From Crocodylus rhombifer (lineage: Eukaryota; Chordata; Crocodylia; Crocodylidae): a DNA stretch of 64,000 bases. The translations under genes and the position numbers were made by a program. The notes under the pieces are model-generated. The model had not been told where the DNA came from. It saw nothing but the letters and a program-made list of their open reading frames with translations, and searched no databases. The stretch spans positions 248,513 through 312,512 of the forward strand of contig JAVSML010001154.1 of assembly GCA_038503035.1 (NCBI GenBank), in the 5' to 3' direction. Below are positions 57,801-64,000 of this stretch, one piece after another (position 1 is the first letter of the stretch; every line of letters starts with the position of its first letter).

Positions 57801-60800
57801 ATGCCATGACACCCTGATTGAGGACCACTGCTCTAGGCGGTAGAAAGGACTCTCCAGTTTGTTAGCTGTTGAAGCAAGTGCTGAGCCCCAGGGGTGACTA
57901 TGACTCCCCCTGGTGGCCACACAGCTCCTGCTTCCCTTTGGCTGTCTGGGGAAGCTGCCTTCCCCTTTTTCCCACCTGCCACACCTCGATATAAATATTT
58001 AACTTGGGAAAGGGACGTTGCCCCAGGAATCCAGAGCAAACCCTCACCTTCTAACAGGCTGTGCGCTAGCGCATTAACCTCCTTCTTTTATAAACTGTCA
58101 CAAAACATAAACCCACTCACTAGCTATAACACAAACTAGCCCTGCACAGGGTTCAAGCATAACCCCAGGTTTCTGGCTGTACCACTGGGCTTCCCCTACC
58201 ATGTTTTGTATTCCTTGCAGATCAGCAGCTTTCTACCCATGTTACAGCCAGGGCAGTCCAGGTGTCAGCCATCAGCTTCTTTGCAACCCTCCCCTGCCCC
58301 AGAGCTCTTTCCTCAGCAGCTTCTCGGCAGACTGACTGCCTAGGCTCACACCTGGGCTTGTGCTCCGTAAGTCCTAATATTTTTCCACTTGGGACTTCCT
58401 CAGACTGGCTGCAGGTGTACTCTTTACCTTGGTGGGCCACTTACTGCCTAGGAGCAGCGTCTCTTTGCTGCCTTCCCTCTCACAGCTGGCCTCAGTTTGG
58501 CTGCCCGCGCTGTAGTTGCTGTAGTTGCTCCCTGTTACACTGTTTAAAAAGGAGCCAAGAATTACTTGACTTCTAAAGGAGTAGTTTGAATGTTCAGCTT
58601 CAACTTTTCTTGACCTTCTTCACTGCTTTTGCATTGTGTGCTGTCTTTTGGTCTAGAGTAAAATGCATGTAAGGTAGGTGCTACCATATCTGACTACTCT
58701 GTTTGCATTGCCTGCACAAGTGTAAATGACTGTGTATGTACAGTCAGGGAGAGCTCATATTCTGGATGTTGCCCATAATCTCCAGGTGACGAGCACAAGG
58801 AGATGGAATGAGTAAGATCTTTCAAGTATGAATTATGTAAACGCTTGGCCTGTTCTTTTGCCTTCTCAAAAGCAAAGTGCAACTGTTCTACAGAATAAGC
58901 AGGTTCTTTGAGAGGATTGCTTGTTTTGTCATTTACAGAAAATCATAGTCCTGGTCAGGGTGAGGTCATGTAGTGCAAAAGCTTGTATTTAGTGTTGTAC
59001 ACTGAGGGATTCCAAAACTGCTATAACATTTCAAGGCAGCGAGGTACCTTGATGGGATGCTGCTGACCCTCTTCGAGAAACTTGACACACACCGTTCCAT
59101 CTGTAAAAGAGCTGTCAGTCAGATGGCTGACCTCAGAGTATCTTTTTGTTTCACATCCAGGCTCCTCATTGTGGAATTCAACTTCTTGGAGTTGCCTTTT
59201 TTTTTTTGTATTTCCATCCAATTAACAGTGGATAAAGTGAGGAAAAAATAAGATCTCCAAATGTTAAAAGTCCTGATTTATTTTGGGTTTTTGTTGCTTG
59301 TTTACTAAATTTATGCTATTTTTGAAAAATGACTCCAAAATAGTCTACTGAAGTTCTCCAGATGTTAATGTAGATTTAATTGGTTTAATCTTCCTCTTGG
59401 AAATCCTTGTTACTATCATATTTCTATTAGGAGTATCTGTGTGTTTTGGCAGAGGCCTAATTCTAGCCTGAACCTAGCCTGACTCCCTCCCTCATGTCAC
59501 TCTGGATGCTGCCATACAATTCCAGGGAAATGCATCCACTGGCATTACTTGAGGTGATGCAGTAGGATTTTGTTGAGAAAATAGGGCGTTCTTCCAAACT
59601 CTGTATAGAAGAGATTTAAAGATTATCTAACATTTAGAAAACCTAGCTGGTTGTCTTTTCTTGGAAAATGCATGAAGAATCTGTGTGATACAGTAGCAGC
59701 TTTCATTTTCCTTTAGATCCATGTGATGGCACTCAGTGCAAAAGGATGCTTAATATACAGTAGTAGGTTAAAAGCTTTCTGCCAACTTTTTTCCATTGAA
59801 TGTTCATGCAAAACCAGTTGCTGTCAGGAACATTATCGTAATACCAATAAACAGTGGTAAACAAAACCAGACACTTAGATGCCACAATAATCAATGTGCT
59901 GTAAAACTTAATTGGGCACATCAGGCCAGATTTAATATATTAATGTAATTCCATTTACTTGAGTAGAATTGTTGAAACTTATTTCTGTCATTCCTTTAAG
60001 AAATTCTGCATTTTTGAATTTCTAATCTAGCTGCTTTAGCTGTTGTTTGGAAGGAAAAAAAGGGGTGACTGTGTGCCAAGAAATACCGATGTTTGGTTTG
60101 AAAATTATGGAAACCAAGTATAAAAAAAGTAATTCTTAAAATTAATTTGAGCTAATCATTTTATATTGATGAAACCAGTTCATTGCTTGGTTAATTTACT
60201 GAAGTCAGTGGAAAAAAATCAGAGATTAATTTGGCTCGGCTTGATTTATAATGCATGTAACTTGTGGTAGTTTTCTTTTAAAACCCTTCCATAATAATTC
60301 AGTTGGAATTTCAGTTATAGTCAAAATATTGGAAGAAATTGGTGTTTTCCCAAATGGGAAACCACTAAAGTTATGGAAAAAAATTTTTTTTTACTCTAGT
60401 GGATTTTAAACCAGGCCCAAAATTAATAAGGGGAAAATAGATTAAAAATTTCAAAGAAACTTATTAAGGCCACCTAGTGTTCTTTTAATATCCATTTGAT
60501 TTGGTGCTGGTTATGTTAATCTATTTTATGTTGTTGGTAGTTCAGGATTTTAATATATAGTAACAATTCCATTCAAACTTAGTTCTAGGGTTTGTATGTG
60601 TTGTCCACATACAAATGTTTTGCATATTCACAATCCTTTTAAATTACTTGCAGTGTATTAATAGTAATGATCACCTGGTAAGGAAAAAAAATCCCACTGA
60701 CTGAATGCAAAATGATACCTTATTACAATGTTCTATAGAACAATTCTATTTTATAGGTATATTGTAATTGCTTCAAAGCTTTTCCTTTTTTTAACTTGTG

Positions 60801-60809
60801 TATCTTCAG
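54863..60809. other. HOMER1: intron 3, no gene recognised
   Basis: Starts with GTAAGT and ends with TATCTTCAG. Simple-sequence items: T run near 56039-56052 followed by (TTTTG)n, and 13 C at 57534-57546. A hAT-like right end (complement-type GAGGACCACTGCTC) lies near 57820-57835, without a confirmed left end. A GC-richer patch at 57880-58580 has open frames on both strands without family resemblance. Confidence 0.6.
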
Positions 60810-60902
60810 TTTGCAGAGAAATTTCAGGAATTCAAAGAAGCTGCACGATTAGCAAAGGAAAAATCCCAAGAAAAGATGGAGCTAACAAGTACACCTTCAC
60901 AG
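60810..60902 (+). CDS. HOMER1: HOMER1 exon 4: EVH1 terminal helix and start of linker
   Basis: The exon is 93 bp, 31 codons (residues 99-129), after the acceptor TGTATCTTCAG. It encodes the terminal alpha-helix of the EVH1 domain (starting FAEKFQEFKEAARLAKEK) and the beginning of the linker, ending STPSQ. The donor is CAG|GTGGGA, weaker than the other three donors in this gene. Phase is 0 on both sides. The next exon, expected to begin with codons for Glu-Ser-Ala, is not found in the remaining 3.1 kb, so it must lie beyond the window. The coiled-coil C-terminus that tetramerises long Homer1, and the alternative end of the short activity-induced Homer1a, are also downstream. Confidence 0.95.
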
Positions 60903-63900
60903 GTGGGATTTAGTTTCTAGTCTGTTTACAACTTCATACTATGTTCTGCTTACTGTTTTAATAATGACTTTAGGAAATCTGGAAGTAAAATATATTTTTT
61001 GAAATTAGCTTTATTTTTTGCAGTCAAGCCACAATGATGAAAGTAGCAATTAAAGATGCAATTCTGTTACCAAAAAGTCCCTTTGCATTGAGCTAGGACT
61101 CGAAAGAAACTTAAAAATAGGTGCAACTTGCTAGAGCAGTGTGAAAAGGCTTTAGTGTAAATCTGAATTTAGCCTGTCTTTTTACCTATGATTCTACTCC
61201 AGTTTGAAGTTCCTTAGAACATTCGGTACCAGCATAGGAGATGAATGACCATGTAAGCAAATAGGTCATTAAGGACCTTATTTGTGCAAACTGTATTTTC
61301 ACTTCTTCAAAGAGAGCTGCACATGTCCTATATATGGGTCTGATATTCTGTCAGTTCACAAAATGAATTGCAGAAACTCCTTCTTTGTTGTTCCTAGACA
61401 CTAGAAGAAAACTTAAGTGTCTTTTGGTGGCAAAACAACAAACATTTTTATTTCTTACTCTGTAGCATTTCACCCTTAAATGAAGTGCACTAGGTGGCCA
61501 GATGCAGCTCATGTATTGGAATCTATTATATAGTTAGTATGTTACTGTGCAAAAAAAGTTTTTAAGGAAAAACTCTTACGTAAGTTAAGTTAATTTAGGC
61601 CTAACCCAGTGAGACACTAATATATTTGCAAATGAATATAGTATCATTCATTGTTTACAGATCATGTCGCAAACTGTTTATAGTATAATTTACTGATATC
61701 TTATTTTTCTGCCTTTCTAAAAACATTCCTAAAATTGTTTACTCTCTGGTCTTGGATTCCTGGCTCTCTAGGGAACTATGTTGTTGTTACTACTACTAGT
61801 ATCGTGCTTACTAGCAAATTGCCAGTCAAGGATGACAGATGAATTTCAAATAACAAAAACAAATGGATTTTACTCTTTATATTTATAAAATAAATTAAAT
61901 ATTTATAAAACTTAAATATAACTAGACTGAACATTTGAAGATGCCACTCCCTTCCTGCACTTGCGCCTCCAGCCCACTGGACGAGAACATCTGCCCATGC
62001 TGCCACCCACCTATTGGCTGCGTGCCTCTTTGCTGGGCAAGAACAGGTGAGCTCTGTGCCTCACAATAGCCACCCACACCCCAGGGCTTCCTCCATGCTG
62101 CCCCCAGGTGCCTCCTTCCCTGCTCAGGGCTCAGGATGGGGCCACCGCTACTCACCCAGTGCCTCATGCCTCTGCCCAGCTCTTGTTGTCCCTCAGCTGG
62201 TCCCTCCCTTTTGTCCTCTCCACTGCACCAGGCTCCTGGCACCCTCTTGGGAGGAGCTCAGTAGAAACAGCCCTGGCCCCTGACTTTTTTTCTCCCCAAT
62301 TCTGGAAGTTGGGATCATCCTGCCTTGGTCACAAAACAAATGCTAAGGTTCAACAAAGACATTTATCTGAAGACACAAATGTTCTATCTCTTACAGTTTT
62401 CAAGCTATTCTCATTTAAAGAGCATGACAGACAGACGGACAGCCTTAGTCTTTAATGCTTCAAGCCAACTGCTCATGTACTGCCAAGAGGGGACATGCTG
62501 ATTTGGCTGAGGGCCCAGAGCATTATGGACAGAGGGAGCAAAGGAGCTGCTGTGCCTCCCCCCCAACAACAGCTGGCAGGGAGGGGGAGGCAGTGGGAAA
62601 GAAGGAAGGAAGGGATAGGAGTAGGAAGGGGAAAGGGGATTTCTGGTGGCAGCAACCCCCGCCACTGCTGCTTCCTGGCCCTGACAGTAGCCGGCACAGG
62701 AGGAGGAGAGGCAGGGAGGAGGGGCATGTTGTGTGCCACCAGGTGTCGGCGACTGCTGCTGCGTGCAAACTCCCCTCCTCTATATAGATATAGCTATATA
62801 GATTAGGCAAGATGAAGACTTCAAACCCAGAGGAAGACAAATTTATGGTACTGTCATTCTTCCCATCTTTAAAGAGCGCACCTTTTAAACTATCAGGGTC
62901 TTCATAGGCTTAATGTTAGCAGAGTGTTTTTCTGGGTGATGCACTGAATCGGCACATTTCTCAAATACATTGCAATGTACTCCAGGCCTCTTGTGAAACA
63001 GAAGTGGCAGACAGCTTGTTCCAGTGTGAGCTCATGCAAGGTAGATTTGCAGCCACCATGGGGCCATATCATGGCTTGTGCCAGGAGAAGCCAGTGTAAC
63101 AGCACAAATTTAAAATGCCCCTGTGTTTCTTTTCATGATATGCATGTTGTTTATGCCAGATTTTAGTCTGTAGTGGAGGGAAATTACTTTGCTTCCCTGT
63201 ATTGTTCCATTTTTTCCATTACATCTCATCAATTTTCCTTGAGCTCATTTAATTATATTTACTACCAGTACATGTTTCTTTTAAGATGTAGGTCTGAGAG
63301 TACTAAAATGCCAATTTCCATTGTAATCCATCGTATGAATTCTTTCTAAATAGCTTTGTAAAAAAATAGCATTTAATCTGAGTATCCATAGTTACTCCAA
63401 ATTATAAATAATTATATTTTCTTTCTGTTTTGATATAGTGGCTGTAATTTGGTTATAATTCATCAATTGAATCTTTATTTTCAAATTGTTTACAGATTGT
63501 GCTGATTTTATTTTATATTGGTTGTATTTTAATGTGAACTGTTCTGCAAGTGGTGGAGGGTACTTTTCATTGAGAAAGCAAGCTTAACCTGGGCAGCCAT
63601 TTAAAACAAGTGAGGTATTCATATATGCATGCTGTATCATTCATCGTCTCATGCAGGTTTTCTTTCTTTCTAACTAATCTTGAAGTCTAACATTTTGTTC
63701 TGCAGGCAGCTGTAGGTGTATTTCTTTGAGCTGTTTTATAATGCATGTTGAAAGCTGCAATTCAATTACTTCATGCTTATGAATAATATAATATGCAGAC
63801 CTAACCTGTCATCTTTTAGCTTTTTGATAAGCTAAAGTATTTTAAGGTCTACCAGATACAGTTAGTACAAGTGCTGGTACAGCAGCATACTGGTCTCTCT

Positions 63901-64000
63901 TTTTTTTTTGCCTCTTACATTCTTAATGGCTCTTACCAGGTTCACAGACAGAAGGGAATTAAATTAAGGGCATCTGATATGGGAGCTGTGACTCCATGGT
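60903..64000. other. HOMER1: intron 4, 5' part
   Basis: Starts with the weak donor GTGGGA. Two GC-rich patches (about 61940-62290 and 62470-62790) have overlapping frames on both strands and are probably repeat-derived; the second is followed by a palindromic TATATAGATATAGCTATATA stretch near 62781. No candidate for exon 5 was found up to 64000. Confidence 0.6.

Larger units (their letters stand above)
1270..64000 (+). other. HOMER1: HOMER1 gene, 5' part (exons 1-4, introns 1-4 partial)
   Basis: Exons 1-4 join without frame breaks to give residues 1-129 of Homer1. Intron 1 is 41,207 bp (1380-42586), intron 2 is 11,987 bp (42744-54730), intron 3 is 5,947 bp (54863-60809), and at least 3,098 bp of intron 4 are present. 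All introns seen are GT-AG. Every repeat listed here between 1380 and 64000 therefore lies within the HOMER1 transcription unit, and its orientation relative to + is also its orientation in the pre-mRNA. Confidence 0.93.

Noticed and set aside
63600..63760. Possible exon 5 of HOMER1 after a TTCTGCAG near 63700
   Set aside because: The following bases read GCAGCTGTAGGT and do not encode the expected Glu-Ser-Ala start of exon 5; there is no matching donor.
1..64000. CRISPR array, tRNA, rRNA, prokaryotic operons
   Set aside because: No regularly spaced direct repeats, no tRNA or rRNA signatures, and clear eukaryotic intron-exon structure with LINE and SINE content.

Overview
The window is vertebrate nuclear DNA carrying the 5' part of one gene, HOMER1, on the + strand. 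Four coding exons are visible with canonical splice sites: exon 1 (1375-1379, only ATG plus two bases), exon 2 (42587-42743), exon 3 (54731-54862) and exon 4 (60810-60902). Joined they encode residues 1-129 of Homer1, that is the whole EVH1 domain plus the start of the linker. Introns 1-3 measure 41,207, 11,987 and 5,947 bp. The window ends inside intron 4; exon 5, the coiled-coil exons and the alternative 3' end that makes Homer1a are not here.

The organism is most likely a sauropsid, and a crocodilian is my best guess. CR1 LINEs dominate the recognisable repeats, in both orientations. There are several families of short hAT-like and Harbinger-like elements, one good MIR relic, and no L1/Alu or other mammal-type repeats. 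The Homer1 protein is too conserved to narrow this further.

Layout. 1-1259: AT-rich 5' flank with no recognised gene. 1260-1269: 10-N assembly gap. 1270-1660: GC- and CpG-rich island holding exon 1. 1380-42586: intron 1, a mosaic of CR1 copies (about 9.36-10.99, 15.3-15.6, 16.95-17.26, 26.5-26.6, 27.8-27.9, 33.9-34.1 and 38.6-41.07 kb), two full-length hAT elements with target duplications (8198-8951, 23145-23896), three copies of a TIR element beginning GGCTAGGGAC (11.6, 20.9-22.2, 37.6-38.3 kb), a pair of older TIR elements (26.7 and 35.1 kb) and small hAT-like elements. 42744-54730: intron 2, with MIR and L2 relics, a G-rich minisatellite-like patch and a hAT end. The last two introns hold little that I can name.

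The most interesting structure is a roughly 0.93-kb inverted duplication. One arm lies in intron 1 (29633-30565) and the other in intron 2 (45115-46055), so the arms flank HOMER1 exon 2. Parts of the arms are almost identical. Two short internal blocks (28 bp and 22 bp) are flipped relative to their surroundings, which looks like micro-inversion after duplication. Paired arms in the pre-mRNA could favour exon 2 skipping or back-splicing. I found no new protein-coding system, CRISPR array, tRNA or rRNA.
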